This document shows positions 31,234 to 39,695 of a stretch of 42,064 bases of DNA, piece after piece. Made by a program: the position numbers and the translations under genes. Location of the stretch: NCBI GenBank assembly GCA_017397175.1, contig JAFQKA010000062.1, positions 1 to 42,064 of the forward strand. Reading direction: 5' to 3'. The notes beneath the pieces are model-generated. The model had not been told where the DNA came from, did no database searches, and saw nothing but the letters and a program-made list of their open reading frames with translations. Origin of the DNA: Clostridia bacterium. GTDB taxonomy: Bacteria; Bacillota; Clostridia; Oscillospirales; CAG-272. Each line of letters opens with the position of its first letter. Positions within the stretch are counted from its first letter, which is position 1.

Positions 31234-33189
31234 ATGGAGGTCAAGATAGTTTATAAAGGGCAAAATCCTTTTTTCAGAATCAACGGAGCCGACTATTCCA
31301 CAGAAGCTTTTCGTTCGTACCGTCCCGCGCCTGCAAATATTTCGCAGTTCAAGCGTGTGGGGCTGGATTTTTATCAGATGATAGTCTCGGGCAGAAAAAA
31401 TACGCTCAACATTTATTCCTCACTTTTCGGTGAGATCTGGACGGGACCAAATGAGTATAATTTCAGCAGATTTGACAGACAAATGGAGATGTTTCGTAAA
31501 TTTGCTCCCGACAGCTACTATTCCGTTCTGATTCAGATAGACACTCCCGAATGGTGGGTGGAATCTCACCCAGGTCATGTTGACAGCTATTGGTTTTTGG
31601 GACAGAGCACCATTGACGAGGAGTGGAAAAGAGATGCCGCCGAGTATTTGCGCGCATTTATTGATTACGCCGAGGAAAAATACGGTGACGTGATCTTCAG
31701 CTACAGTATTGCGGCAGGACGTTGCAATGAGTGGTTCTGCAACGATTTTGGCGCGGAAACACCCCAAAAGCTGGCGGCTTATCGGGCTTATCTTAACGAT
31801 CCCGAAGCAAAAATTCCCGAGCGTGAAAATTATTCTGCCGAGGAAAGTTGCTACCGTTCACCCGACAGTAACGAGCTGAAATATCTGCAGTTTTCCTGCT
31901 GTCTGCACGCGGATATGATCTGCTATTTTGCCGCCGAGGCACAGAAGTCCCTTTGCCATAAAAAGCCCTTTTGTATGTTCGGTTGGTATACCCATATGTC
32001 CCCGAAAAATCAGAATCTGTGGCTGACCAACGGTTACGAAAAGATACTTGAAAGCCCCGATATTGATATGGTCTATTCCCCCGCGCCCTATCAGCACAAC
32101 CGTGATATTGACGGCGTAAGCTCCTATCAGCTGCCCCTGGATTCCCTGAAACTCCACGGAAAGCTTTATCTCCACGAGATGGATCACCGCTCCGAGTTGG
32201 CGGCCTATCCTCTTGAAAATGGTGTTGTTCTCGGTCAGAGGATCGACAATTTCTCGGATTTCAAAAACGTTCTTCGCCGTGAGATCTGCAACGTGGTCGC
32301 TCACGGGGGCTCTATGTGGTGGTTCGATTTCTTTGGCGGTTACTATGCTGCGCCCAACTATGAGCAGGAGCTTTGTGACCAGTTCAAGTTCTATAATGAA
32401 ATTATCGAGTGCCCCAACGACGACGTTTCCCAGGTTGCGGTATTCTGCGATCCCATGTCCTTCCTTTATTGCCGCGAGCACGTGGATCTGCACCAGACTA
32501 CGGTTCGTTACAATTTAGATTCAATAATCCGCTCGGGTGCGCCGTTCAGATTCTACAATTTGAACGACCTCGATAAGATAGATATTGACCGTTTCAAAGT
32601 GTTCATTTTCCTTAATGCCATTGATCCCCAAAACCGCGAGTTTATCAAGGAAAGGCTGGCAGATAAGTACAAGGTGTTCATTGGTGCGGCGGGATATTCG
32701 TATGGCGGCAAGCTTGATACCGCAGGAATTGAGGACCTGACGGGCATCAAGGTGAGTGAGTTTAAGACCGACCGTGTGCATACCGTTTCCTATTCGGGCC
32801 GCGAGTTCGGCTTTGAAGACATTGTTTCACCCATGTTTCTCGTTGAGGACGACCAAGCTGAAATTTTGGGAGAATACGCGGACGGCGGCGCGGCGATCGC
32901 GCGAAAGGGCAAGAGCTTCTACTGTGCCGTGGGCAACATTCCCTACGAATTTTTCCTTGACGTGAACCGCGCGGCAGGCGTGCATATTTACAACGACGAG
33001 GGTGGAGCAATCGCTGTTACGTCCCACATGATCTCCTGCTACGGAAAACAGGAAGAGAACACGCTTCGTCTGCCCTTTGACTGTACTCTCACCGATCTTT
33101 ATACGGGCGATGTGATAAGGACGGAGAACGGGATTGCAAAATATACAGACAAGGTTTTTGAGACAAGAGTTTTCAAGATAACAAAATAA
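31234..33189 (+). CDS. GH42-like beta-galactosidase-type glycoside hydrolase
   Basis: A 651-residue protein with no signal peptide, so it should act on imported sugars. The N-terminal barrel (about 30-380) has the clan A pattern: ISQFKRVGLDFYQM, the acid/base in AGRCNEWF (N165-E166) and a likely nucleophile in LYLHEMDHRS (E315). The middle (about 405-600) looks like the GH42 trimerisation domain (glutamine-amidotransferase-like, with DLDKIDIDRFKVFIFLNA), and a short beta domain ends the protein. Similar proteins are often annotated as beta-galactosidase; the low similarity means the sugar may be different. AAAGGGGGG precedes the ATG. Monocistronic with its own promoter and terminator, just behind the KDG pathway. 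Confidence 0.75.
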   Translation: MEVKIVYKGQNPFFRINGADYSTEAFRSYRPAPANISQFKRVGLDFYQMIVSGRKNTLNIYSSLFGEIWTGPNEYNFSRFDRQMEMFRKFAPDSYYSVLIQIDTPEWWVESHPGHVDSYWFLGQSTIDEEWKRDAAEYLRAFIDYAEEKYGDVIFSYSIAAGRCNEWFCNDFGAETPQKLAAYRAYLNDPEAKIPERENYSAEESCYRSPDSNELKYLQFSCCLHADMICYFAAEAQKSLCHKKPFCMFGWYTHMSPKNQNLWLTNGYEKILESPDIDMVYSPAPYQHNRDIDGVSSYQLPLDSLKLHGKLYLHEMDHRSELAAYPLENGVVLGQRIDNFSDFKNVLRREICNVVAHGGSMWWFDFFGGYYAAPNYEQELCDQFKFYNEIIECPNDDVSQVAVFCDPMSFLYCREHVDLHQTTVRYNLDSIIRSGAPFRFYNLNDLDKIDIDRFKVFIFLNAIDPQNREFIKERLADKYKVFIGAAGYSYGGKLDTAGIEDLTGIKVSEFKTDRVHTVSYSGREFGFEDIVSPMFLVEDDQAEILGEYADGGAAIARKGKSFYCAVGNIPYEFFLDVNRAAGVHIYNDEGGAIAVTSHMISCYGKQEENTLRLPFDCTLTDLYTGDVIRTENGIAKYTDKVFETRVFKITK

Positions 33190-33190
33190 C

Positions 33191-33220
33191 AAAAGCTCGG
33201 GATTTTTGCCCGAGCTTTTT
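33191..33220. terminator. Intrinsic terminator, probably bidirectional
   Basis: A perfect 11-bp stem AAAAGCTCGGG/CCCGAGCTTTT (33191-33201, 33209-33219). It also lies four bases after the stop of the minus-strand small gene. Confidence 0.88.
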
Positions 33221-33224
33221 TGAT

Positions 33225-33383
33225 TCATTTATCCTTTGCGGAAGCAATGATGATGGAGCCTACTAACAACACGACACCCAGAGTGAAGAAAACCACTCCC
33301 GCGACCGTGTCAAGCTGATTTGCAAAGAAGCCGATCATTCCGCCTCCCAAGGCACAGCAAAATATCTGAAATAATTTTTTCAT
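33225..33383 (-). CDS. Small membrane protein, 52 residues
   Basis: A short gene with a strong AAAAGGAGAG ribosome site seven bases before the ATG. The product begins MKKLFQIFCCALGGGM and has two hydrophobic segments (about 5-20 and 27-45), with a Gly-rich first one, and ends in KDK. I do not recognise a family. It is 22 bases behind the TOPRIM gene and directly followed by a terminator, so it is the last member of the thiI transcript. The ribosome site, position and terminator together make it likely to be real. Confidence 0.7.
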   Translation of the reverse strand: MKKLFQIFCCALGGGMIGFFANQLDTVAGVVFFTLGVVLLVGSIIIASAKDK

Positions 33384-33405
33384 TTTGATTCTCTCCTTTT
33401 GAATG

Positions 33406-33996
33406 TCACAGATTCCTTGCTATCTCAATAAATTCTTCGTAAGAAATCAGCATTTTTACGGCTTCAAGAAGCGCGTTTGGGGTCATGCCCGCGGGAAGTC
33501 CGAGTTTTGCGGCAAGAAGGTCGCGCTTTGATGCGCTATCGGGCTTGCCCGAAAGACCAAATTCATAAAAATCCGCTTTTGTAAGAGGATTTTCGGCTGT
33601 TTTTCGCTCTGCCGCCTCGCTGTCGGCATAAGGCTCAAAGAGCTTTCGCAGAATTTCAAAATCTATCCCCTCGACACCGAGAAATCCTGCCTTTGACGGC
33701 TCTGCCTTCCGCTTTTCCTTGCCCTTTATTTGCGGAGTGTAAAGCTGAATGAGCCTGTCCTTTGGGATCGCCGAGGTTATTTTTGATCGAATGAGCGTGC
33801 CTGCACCGTCGCTGTCGGTCAGCACAATAACGGGGGATTTTTCCGAGAGCTTTCTTAAAAGAGCGAGTACCTCGCCGTGTCTGAACACTCCAAAGCCCCC
33901 GGTGGTGTAGATATTGGCGTCAATGATCTCGATCAATCGCTGACGGTCGTATTTTCCCTCCACGATAACGGGGTAGGGTATTTTCAGCTTTTCCAT
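33406..33996 (-). CDS. TOPRIM plus DUF4093 protein, RNase M5-like
   Basis: A 196-residue protein. The N-terminal half is a TOPRIM domain: PVIVEGKYDRQRL (catalytic-type E13) and VLTDSDGAG (D61, D63). The C-terminal half fits DUF4093, found in RNase M5 (RnmV), which matures 5S rRNA. Many Clostridia carry one RnmV next to rsmA (ksgA) and a second relative of unclear role; the neighbour here is thiI, not rsmA, so I do not assign rnmV. The ATG shares its A with the thiI stop (TGATG), which suggests coupled translation. Confidence 0.8.
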   Translation of the reverse strand: MEKLKIPYPVIVEGKYDRQRLIEIIDANIYTTGGFGVFRHGEVLALLRKLSEKSPVIVLTDSDGAGTLIRSKITSAIPKDRLIQLYTPQIKGKEKRKAEPSKAGFLGVEGIDFEILRKLFEPYADSEAAERKTAENPLTKADFYEFGLSGKPDSASKRDLLAAKLGLPAGMTPNALLEAVKMLISYEEFIEIARNL

Positions 33997-35183
33997 CAGA
34001 AATCTGCCTGAACGTATTCGGTGGTAAGTGTGGTGAGGGCTTCTTCAACCAGAGCGTCAAAGTCGACCTTCTTTTCCTGCTCGATCACCTTTTCAAGCAC
34101 CGGCTTGGTTCTGGGGTGCTTGGGTGTAAAGACGGTGCAGCAGTCTTCATAGGGTTGGATCGAGGTCTCGAACGTCTCTATCTTACGGGCGATCTGAACG
34201 ATCTCCTCTTTGTCCATGCCGATGCAGGGACGGAAAACAGGAAGCGTTACCGCCGCGTTGGTTACGTTGATGGCTTGAATAGTCTGAGACGCTACCTGAC
34301 CTAAGCTCTCGCCTGTGATCAGTGCAAGGCAGTCGAATTTCTCGGCGACCCTCTGAGCGATAGTCATCATAAAGCGGCGAAGAAGAAGAGTAAAATACTC
34401 CTCATCGCAGTTTTTGACCAGCTCCTCCTGAATGTGAGTTAAAGATACAACGTGAACCTTCATGTTGCCAGAATATCTGGAGACGAGAGAAGCCAGCTCC
34501 ATGACCTTTTGCTTTGCTCGCTCGCTGGTGTATGGGAAGCTTTCAAAGTGAAGCGACTGAATTTTTACGCCTCTTTTTGCCATCATGTAGCCTGCAACGG
34601 GGGAGTCGATGCCGCCCGACAGGAGAAGAAGTCCGTTACCGTTAGTGGAAATGGGCAATCCTCCCGCGCCCTTTACCGTACCGGCGCTGACGTAGGCGTA
34701 TTTTTCTCTCACTTCGACCTTTACGGTCACGTCGGGGTTGTGAACGTCAACCTTTACAGAGTGGCAGAGGGACAGCACAAGACCGCCTACCTGCGCGGAA
34801 ATTTCGGGGGATTTGAGCGGGAAGCGTTTGTCCGCACGCTTTGATTCCACTTTGAAGGTTTTTTTGCCTTCGAGGAACTGGGGAATATACTCGCGGACAA
34901 CTCTTGAAATATCCTCCATATTTTTTTCAGCGCAAGCCGCGCGCTCGATGGCTACGATGCCGAAAACACGGGTAAGCATGGAAAATGCGCCCTCAATGTC
35001 GTTTTCTCCGTTGGGATTTTCAAGGGGTTCAATATAAATCGTGCTCTGTGCGTGGGAAATTGTGAACCTTCCGAAGAAGCGGAGACGGAACTTCAGCTCC
35101 TTTACGAGGGTAGATTCAAAATAGCTCTGATTTGCACCCTTGAGCACTATCTCACCGTATTTGCAGAGAAAAATTTCTTTCAT
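33996..35183 (-). CDS. thiI: tRNA 4-thiouridine synthase ThiI
   Basis: A 395-residue cytosolic enzyme that adenylates U8 of tRNA and takes sulfur from a cysteine desulfurase. Parts in order: N-terminal ferredoxin-like region, THUMP domain (about 60-165), and the PP-loop pyrophosphatase domain starting LLLLSGGIDSPVAGYMMAKRG (SGGIDSP at 189-195). The short form without a rhodanese domain is the usual one in Bacillota. The desulfurase gene that often precedes thiI is not present in this window. The start has GAGG seven bases ahead. The transcript continues to the TOPRIM and the small membrane gene. A hairpin-rich element (35199-35336) lies upstream. Confidence 0.96.
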   Translation of the reverse strand: MKEIFLCKYGEIVLKGANQSYFESTLVKELKFRLRFFGRFTISHAQSTIYIEPLENPNGENDIEGAFSMLTRVFGIVAIERAACAEKNMEDISRVVREYIPQFLEGKKTFKVESKRADKRFPLKSPEISAQVGGLVLSLCHSVKVDVHNPDVTVKVEVREKYAYVSAGTVKGAGGLPISTNGNGLLLLSGGIDSPVAGYMMAKRGVKIQSLHFESFPYTSERAKQKVMELASLVSRYSGNMKVHVVSLTHIQEELVKNCDEEYFTLLLRRFMMTIAQRVAEKFDCLALITGESLGQVASQTIQAINVTNAAVTLPVFRPCIGMDKEEIVQIARKIETFETSIQPYEDCCTVFTPKHPRTKPVLEKVIEQEKKVDFDALVEEALTTLTTEYVQADF

Positions 35184-35198
35184 ATCAACCTCTATTCA

Positions 35199-35336
35199 GC
35201 CGCTTTGCGGCGGCACAGATAGTATAGGAAACACTTGGCACCGCTTCAGCGGCAAAATGGGAGCGGGGCCCATTTTGCAAGTGTTTCATGCGTGAAATGA
35301 CTGAGCTTACGGTTCATTGTCGCTTTGTTTCACGCT
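35199..35336. repeat. Nested-hairpin intergenic element
   Basis: Outer inverted repeat GAAACACTTG (35228-35237) with CAAGTGTTTC (35278-35287) encloses CCGC-TTCA-GCGG (35241-35252) and GCAAAATGGG/CCCATTTTGC (35252-35261, 35269-35278), giving a three-way junction. Beside it lie GCGTGAAA/TTTCACGC (35290-35297, 35329-35336) and CCGC-TTT-GCGG (about 35201-35211). It is non-coding and separates the exonuclease gene from thiI. It may be a dispersed repeat, a structured RNA or a terminator region. Confidence 0.65.
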
Positions 35337-35354
35337 AATATCCTTTTCTGAATT

Positions 35355-36437
35355 TTACTCGGAAAGGTAATAATTGGGGAACAGACGGTTCCAAACGTCC
35401 TTGCAGGCGAAGGTATCTGCCGTTGAGCTGTGAGGAACTCCCGTCCACTCGATTCCAAGGCACTCCATTGCGTCAATGAGGCTGGCGTGAGACAGGTCGG
35501 GACGGTTCTCATGAATGTAGCGCACATATTCGTTTGCACAGCAACGAACCTTGTCGTGAAGAGCCATTCTCTCCTCCTCGGTGTCGTATATGTACTTGAT
35601 GTGGCTGTAGTCGGTGGAAACGCCGTAGGCTATGATGTTGTCGGCCTCAGCAAAGATAGCCTTGATCTGAGGGATCAGATCTTCAAGCAGAGGCGCGTCT
35701 TCGACCATTTCGGGGGTGATACCGTGGATCTTCTCGGTGCGCTTCCATTTCTTTGTGTGAGCGGGCTTTACGAGGGTGTCCATTATGAGCTTGCCCGCAC
35801 CGTCGATGATAGTTATGGAAAGTATCTCGTCGCGGTCGTAAAAGCCTGTCAGCTCAAGATCGAAAAAGAGAACTCTCTCCGGATCCATGCCGTAAAATTT
35901 GTTGCGGTGGAGCTCGCCCTCTGCCCGTCTGACAGCCAGATCCTCTTCAAAGCAAGCCTTACACAGCTTGTGGCGGTAGCGCACGTCACGGCCGCATTTT
36001 ACGCACATCATGGGAAGGCGCAGGGCCGTTGCCTTGTCGTAGAAATAAACGATCTCGCCGTTTGCGCGTTTTGTGTATGCCACAGGCTCCTCGATTGGAT
36101 CGTAGAACATTCTGGCAAGATTTTCCTTTGAGTAATAGCCAAGAGATGCGGCGCGTCTTCCGCCCATTCGCTCAATGACGGATCCGCCGGGCAAGGTCAT
36201 GGTCTCGCTTTTCGTGTCGCCGTACCAGCCGTCGGGGTCTGCTTCGACCACGAAAAGCGGGTCAAAGTAGAAAATGAGGTGCTCGCCGTCGGGGGACTTT
36301 GAGTAAGCCACAGGCTCCCCGTCGGGCTTCAGGTGAAGCATTGACAGGGTGTTTCTTGAAAGCAAATTGCGCATATCCGCGTCGCTCGAGTCTATGCACG
36401 GAATCTCGGCGCCGGAACGCAGTTTTATTTTATCCAA
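35355..36437 (-). CDS. DEDDh 3'-5' exonuclease with zinc ribbon and repeated N-terminal module
   Basis: A 360-residue protein. Residues about 188-355 are a DnaQ-type exonuclease: FFDLELTGF (D193, E195), IHGITPEMV, a middle Asp in YGVSTDYSHI (D276) and HSSTADTFA (H336, D341). Residues 145-162 are a zinc ribbon (CVKC, CKAC). The N-terminal 140 residues contain two copies of a short module, PVAYSKSPDGEHLIFYFD (42-59) and PVAYTKRANGEIVYFYD (118-134), not known to me. TTG 36437 is the likely start because GGAGGAAATT lies eight bases ahead; the first in-frame ATG is much later and the frame beyond 36437 crosses the promoter. No polymerase gene is nearby, so it may act in RNA or DNA turnover. Confidence 0.8.
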   Translation of the reverse strand: MDKIKLRSGAEIPCIDSSDADMRNLLSRNTLSMLHLKPDGEPVAYSKSPDGEHLIFYFDPLFVVEADPDGWYGDTKSETMTLPGGSVIERMGGRRAASLGYYSKENLARMFYDPIEEPVAYTKRANGEIVYFYDKATALRLPMMCVKCGRDVRYRHKLCKACFEEDLAVRRAEGELHRNKFYGMDPERVLFFDLELTGFYDRDEILSITIIDGAGKLIMDTLVKPAHTKKWKRTEKIHGITPEMVEDAPLLEDLIPQIKAIFAEADNIIAYGVSTDYSHIKYIYDTEEERMALHDKVRCCANEYVRYIHENRPDLSHASLIDAMECLGIEWTGVPHSSTADTFACKDVWNRLFPNYYLSE

Positions 36438-36479
36438 AATAATTTCCTCCGTAAGAAATATAAAATCACAATTACGACT

Positions 36480-36508
36480 ATTGTACCACAAAATGTCGGA
36501 TAGTTCAA
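36480..36508 (-). promoter_or_regulatory. SigA-type promoter (minus) for the exonuclease gene
   Basis: On the minus strand TTGAAC (36508-36503) and TACAAT (36485-36480), 17-base spacer. Confidence 0.7.
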
Positions 36509-36538
36509 TACCAAATTCAAAATTATTTATATATAAAT

Positions 36539-36567
36539 AAAACTCGGAGCGAAAAGCACCGAGTTTT
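36539..36567 (-). terminator. Intrinsic terminator after the AraC gene
   Basis: AAACTCGG/CCGAGTTT stem with an inner C-G pair; on the minus strand followed by TTTTATTTATA. Confidence 0.75.
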
Positions 36568-36574
36568 AAACCGT

Positions 36575-37375
36575 TTATTTTTTGAGTCTTTTTCCTTTGT
36601 ATTTTTTATATAGCTTGCAAAGGTGAGCCGCGTCGAAGAATCCCAGCTTTTCCGCGATCTCGTCAAGGGTCATTTTTGATGCCGCCAGCTCTTCGGCGAG
36701 CATCAATCGAACGTTGTTGCGGTATCTTATTGGTGAGATGCCGCCCGAATACCTTTTGAATTTTCTCAAAAATGTTGATTCGCTCATACAGGAGAGAGCG
36801 GCAAGCTCGGAGATGGTAAAGCTTTTCCACGGTTCGTTTTCTATTGCCCTGACCGCGCTTTTTATATCTTTGAGATCTTCAATACGTTCTACGCTCTTGA
36901 TTTTGTCGGAGAGCATTTCATCAAGCAAAATCGAGAGTTCGCCCGAGATTCGCAGCGCGTTTTCCTCGGGGTTGACGATTCGGGAAAGTATGTTTTTGAA
37001 GTGTGCCAGGATATTTGAGTCGTAGTCGTGCTTTATTATAATACTGTTCAGGTCAAAAAAGATCGGTTCACCCTGCGGGGAACGAAGGCGAAAGGATATT
37101 CCGATTCCCGAGAGGCGCATTTCCGGAGTCACGGGGCGTGAAAGATATTTTACACCGTGAGGAAGAAAGATCACGTCTTTTGGTGCCAACGTCGCGATCA
37201 TATTTCCGCCGTTTGAGTAGCTTCTTTCTCCCTCGATCTGATAAAAGAGCAGGTGCTTTTGACGGCCTTCCTTTTCGTAATTGTATTCGCTTAGGCTGTC
37301 TGCTCTCATGCTGTAGGCGGTGACGTCATATATTCTGCATTCGCTCTTTAGCAGGTCTGTGGGCTTAATGATCAT
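36575..37375 (-). CDS. AraC-family transcriptional regulator
   Basis: A 266-residue regulator. The N-terminal 160 residues are cupin-like (AraC ligand-binding type, with KDVIFLPHGVKYLSRP); the C-terminal 100 are a double helix-turn-helix: FTISELAALSCMSESTFLRKFKRYSG and DEIAEKLGFFDAAHLCKLYKKY. It probably senses a sugar or sugar acid and acts on the divergent operon 37557-40538. ATG 37375 fits AAGGAG seven bases before; a start at 37393 lacks a site. The intergenic region has an imperfect inverted repeat CGTCA (37414-37418)/TGACG (37435-37439) that might be its target. Confidence 0.85.
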   Translation of the reverse strand: MIIKPTDLLKSECRIYDVTAYSMRADSLSEYNYEKEGRQKHLLFYQIEGERSYSNGGNMIATLAPKDVIFLPHGVKYLSRPVTPEMRLSGIGISFRLRSPQGEPIFFDLNSIIIKHDYDSNILAHFKNILSRIVNPEENALRISGELSILLDEMLSDKIKSVERIEDLKDIKSAVRAIENEPWKSFTISELAALSCMSESTFLRKFKRYSGGISPIRYRNNVRLMLAEELAASKMTLDEIAEKLGFFDAAHLCKLYKKYKGKRLKK

Positions 37376-37470
37376 TGCATTGCTCCTTGACATTCAAAGT
37401 TTTTTTGCGTGTTCGTCAGACGATTAAAAAACGATGACGTTTTTTTACAATAAAATGCCTGTATTTTATA

Positions 37471-37499
37471 TTGTCATTACCTGTCAAATCTATTATAAT
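37471..37499 (+). promoter_or_regulatory. SigA-type promoter for the dehydrogenase operon
   Basis: TTGTCA at 37471-37476 and TATAAT at 37494-37499, 17-base spacer. Confidence 0.8.
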
Positions 37500-37556
37500 T
37501 GAATAAAAGAGAGTTGTCAATAACTCTTGGAAAAAAACAAAACGGAGGCAATAAAA

Positions 37557-38636
37557 ATGGTAAGAATAGGCATAGTAGGCATGGGCAGAATAGTTATGGA
37601 ATGGGCGCATTTGTACCAATATCAGCAGTTGACGGACATTTGTGAGATCACTGCTATCTGCGATATAGACGAGAAGAAGCTCAACGAAGCGGGCGATAAA
37701 ATGGGTATTCCTCAGGAGTATCGCTTCACAGATTACCGCGATCTTATTGCCTGCGATAAGGTTGACGCTGTGGACATCGCCACCTGGAACTGCAACCATT
37801 GCGAGATCGCTGAAGCGGCGGTGGCCGCAGGTAAGCCCTACAGCGTTGAAAAGCCCGTGGGAATGAATTATACGGAAACAAAGCACCTGTACGAGGTTAC
37901 ACAGGAAAAGGGAATCCCTTCATTTATATGTCTTTCATGGCGTTACCGCAACTATCCTCGTTACATGAGATATTTGGTGCTTGGCGGCAAGATGGGTAAG
38001 ATCTTCCACGTCAACGTAAGATGTATCAAGGATAGCGGACTTTGGGCAGGAAGATGCCGCGAGTGGAGATTCGAGCGCAAAAAGGCGGGATCGGGCGTTC
38101 TGTGCGATCTTGGCTCCCATATGATCGACGTTGTACGCTTCCTTGGACAGGAGTTCAGAGAGGTGTTTGCAAGCACGGGTATTTTCATCAAAGAGCGTCC
38201 CAGCGAGGAGACGGGTGAGCTTGTGCCCGTTGATACCGACGACTGGTGCAATATTACGGCTCACCTTGAGAGCGAGGCGAGCTGTACGATCCAGCTCTCA
38301 CGCACCGCAGCCACTTTCCCCAGTCTTGTGGAGATCGAAATTCTCGGTGAGACTGGACGTATGCTCTACGTGAATGCCAACGGCAAGGACAGCCTTACCT
38401 TTACCGATGCAAAAACAAAAGAGACGGAGGATCTTGTTCCTCCCGAGGAATTCAGCGCGATCCAGTCCCGTTCCTTTGTAAACCTTGTGAACGGCATTGA
38501 GGATGAATATACCGCAAAGCTCGCACAAGGCGTTGAATGCCAGGCAGTTATCGATGCGGCGCTTCTTTCCTCTACCGAAAACAGACCTATCCTCATTTCT
38601 GCCATCAAGGATGGCACGGAGGCAGTTAAACAGTGA
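37557..38636 (+). CDS. Gfo/Idh/MocA-family oxidoreductase
   Basis: A 359-residue NAD(P)-dependent dehydrogenase-type protein with the Rossmann motif IGIVGMGRIVMEW, the Asp-containing AICDIDEKK (a sign of NAD preference), and VEKPVGMNYTE in place of the usual EKP region. The second domain has DLGSHMIDVVRFLG. The sugar specificity is unknown. ATG 37557 is chosen for ACGGAGG in front of it; the frame is open to 37527 but would lie in the leader. Translation of the next gene starts inside its stop codon. Confidence 0.87.
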   Translation: MVRIGIVGMGRIVMEWAHLYQYQQLTDICEITAICDIDEKKLNEAGDKMGIPQEYRFTDYRDLIACDKVDAVDIATWNCNHCEIAEAAVAAGKPYSVEKPVGMNYTETKHLYEVTQEKGIPSFICLSWRYRNYPRYMRYLVLGGKMGKIFHVNVRCIKDSGLWAGRCREWRFERKKAGSGVLCDLGSHMIDVVRFLGQEFREVFASTGIFIKERPSEETGELVPVDTDDWCNITAHLESEASCTIQLSRTAATFPSLVEIEILGETGRMLYVNANGKDSLTFTDAKTKETEDLVPPEEFSAIQSRSFVNLVNGIEDEYTAKLAQGVECQAVIDAALLSSTENRPILISAIKDGTEAVKQ

Positions 38637-39694
38637 AGCACAAGGTGGGTCTTATAGGCTACGGGAACATGGGTTCCTGGCATGCTGAGAACATAACCTC
38701 ACGCATAGATGAGCTTGATATATGCGGAATATACGATATTGATCCCGAGCGGCGCGCGTTGGCTGAGGAAAAGGGTTTTTGCACCTATGATACGGCGGAG
38801 GAACTTCTGGCATCCGATGTTGAGCTTATCGTCATTGCAACGCCCAACAATTTTCACCGTCAGTATTCGATTGACGCCATGCGTGCGGGAAAGCACGTAG
38901 TGTGTGAAAAGCCTGCCTGCCTTAACTGCGAGGAGCTGGAGGAGGTCATTGCGGTCAGCCGCGAGTGCGGAAGACTGTATACGGTGCATCAGAACCGCCG
39001 TTTTGATACGGATTTCGCCATTATGAAAGAGATCATAAGCCGTAATATGCTGGGAAAACTATATTTCCTTGACTCAAGGCTTTACAGCAACCGAGGAAGC
39101 TCGGGCAGATGGCGCAGTACCTATGCGGCAGGCGGCGGAACGCTTTACGACTGGGGAATACATATGATAGACCAGGTTTTGTGCCTGGCGGACAGCGAGC
39201 CTGAATATGTTTTTGCTCAGCTTCAAAGCGTGCGGTTCCCCGAGGTTGATGACGTTTGCCGTGTAATAATCGGATTTGAGAACGGTCTGAGAGCGCAGAT
39301 AATTGCCGACCTGTGGTGTTATATCCCCGAGCCAAGGTGGCATCTGTCGGGTGACGATGGCACTGCCACAATTGAAAAATGGTTCGGAAGAGAAGGCAAA
39401 ATAGTCAAAGCCAACATCAAAGAGGTAGACTGGGAGCAGGGATGCTTCTATACGCCAAACGGTCTTTCAAAGACTATGTGGCCCAGACCCAAGCAGGAGA
39501 TCGAGGAGCTGGAGTTGCCTGTTCCCGAGCGTGAGCCTCGTTGGGAGGACTTTTACGAGAACGTAGTTCAGGTCATAGAAGGCAAGGCTGACCAGCTTGT
39601 GACCCATGAGCAGATAAGAAGGTCTATGCGTGTGATGATGGCGGCATTTGAATCGGCTCGCACGGGCAATGCTGTAAAGCTTGGAGGAAACTGA
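38633..39694 (+). CDS. Gfo/Idh/MocA-family oxidoreductase
   Basis: A 353-residue relative of the gene at 27714: both share VHQNRRFDTDF/VHQNRRWDVDF, VCEKPA/VCEKPV and the DWGIHMIDQ/DWGVHLIDQ segments, and the same length. Rossmann motif GLIGYGNMGSWHAENI. The start is GTG 38633, overlapping the previous stop (GTGA), with GGAGG 10 bases before. It is thus coupled to 37557-38636, and the pair may act in sequence on one sugar (oxidation then reduction), as known for Gfo/Idh/MocA pairs that epimerise or dehydrate; this is inference. Confidence 0.88.
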   Translation: MKHKVGLIGYGNMGSWHAENITSRIDELDICGIYDIDPERRALAEEKGFCTYDTAEELLASDVELIVIATPNNFHRQYSIDAMRAGKHVVCEKPACLNCEELEEVIAVSRECGRLYTVHQNRRFDTDFAIMKEIISRNMLGKLYFLDSRLYSNRGSSGRWRSTYAAGGGTLYDWGIHMIDQVLCLADSEPEYVFAQLQSVRFPEVDDVCRVIIGFENGLRAQIIADLWCYIPEPRWHLSGDDGTATIEKWFGREGKIVKANIKEVDWEQGCFYTPNGLSKTMWPRPKQEIEELELPVPEREPRWEDFYENVVQVIEGKADQLVTHEQIRRSMRVMMAAFESARTGNAVKLGGN

Positions 39695-39695
39695 T

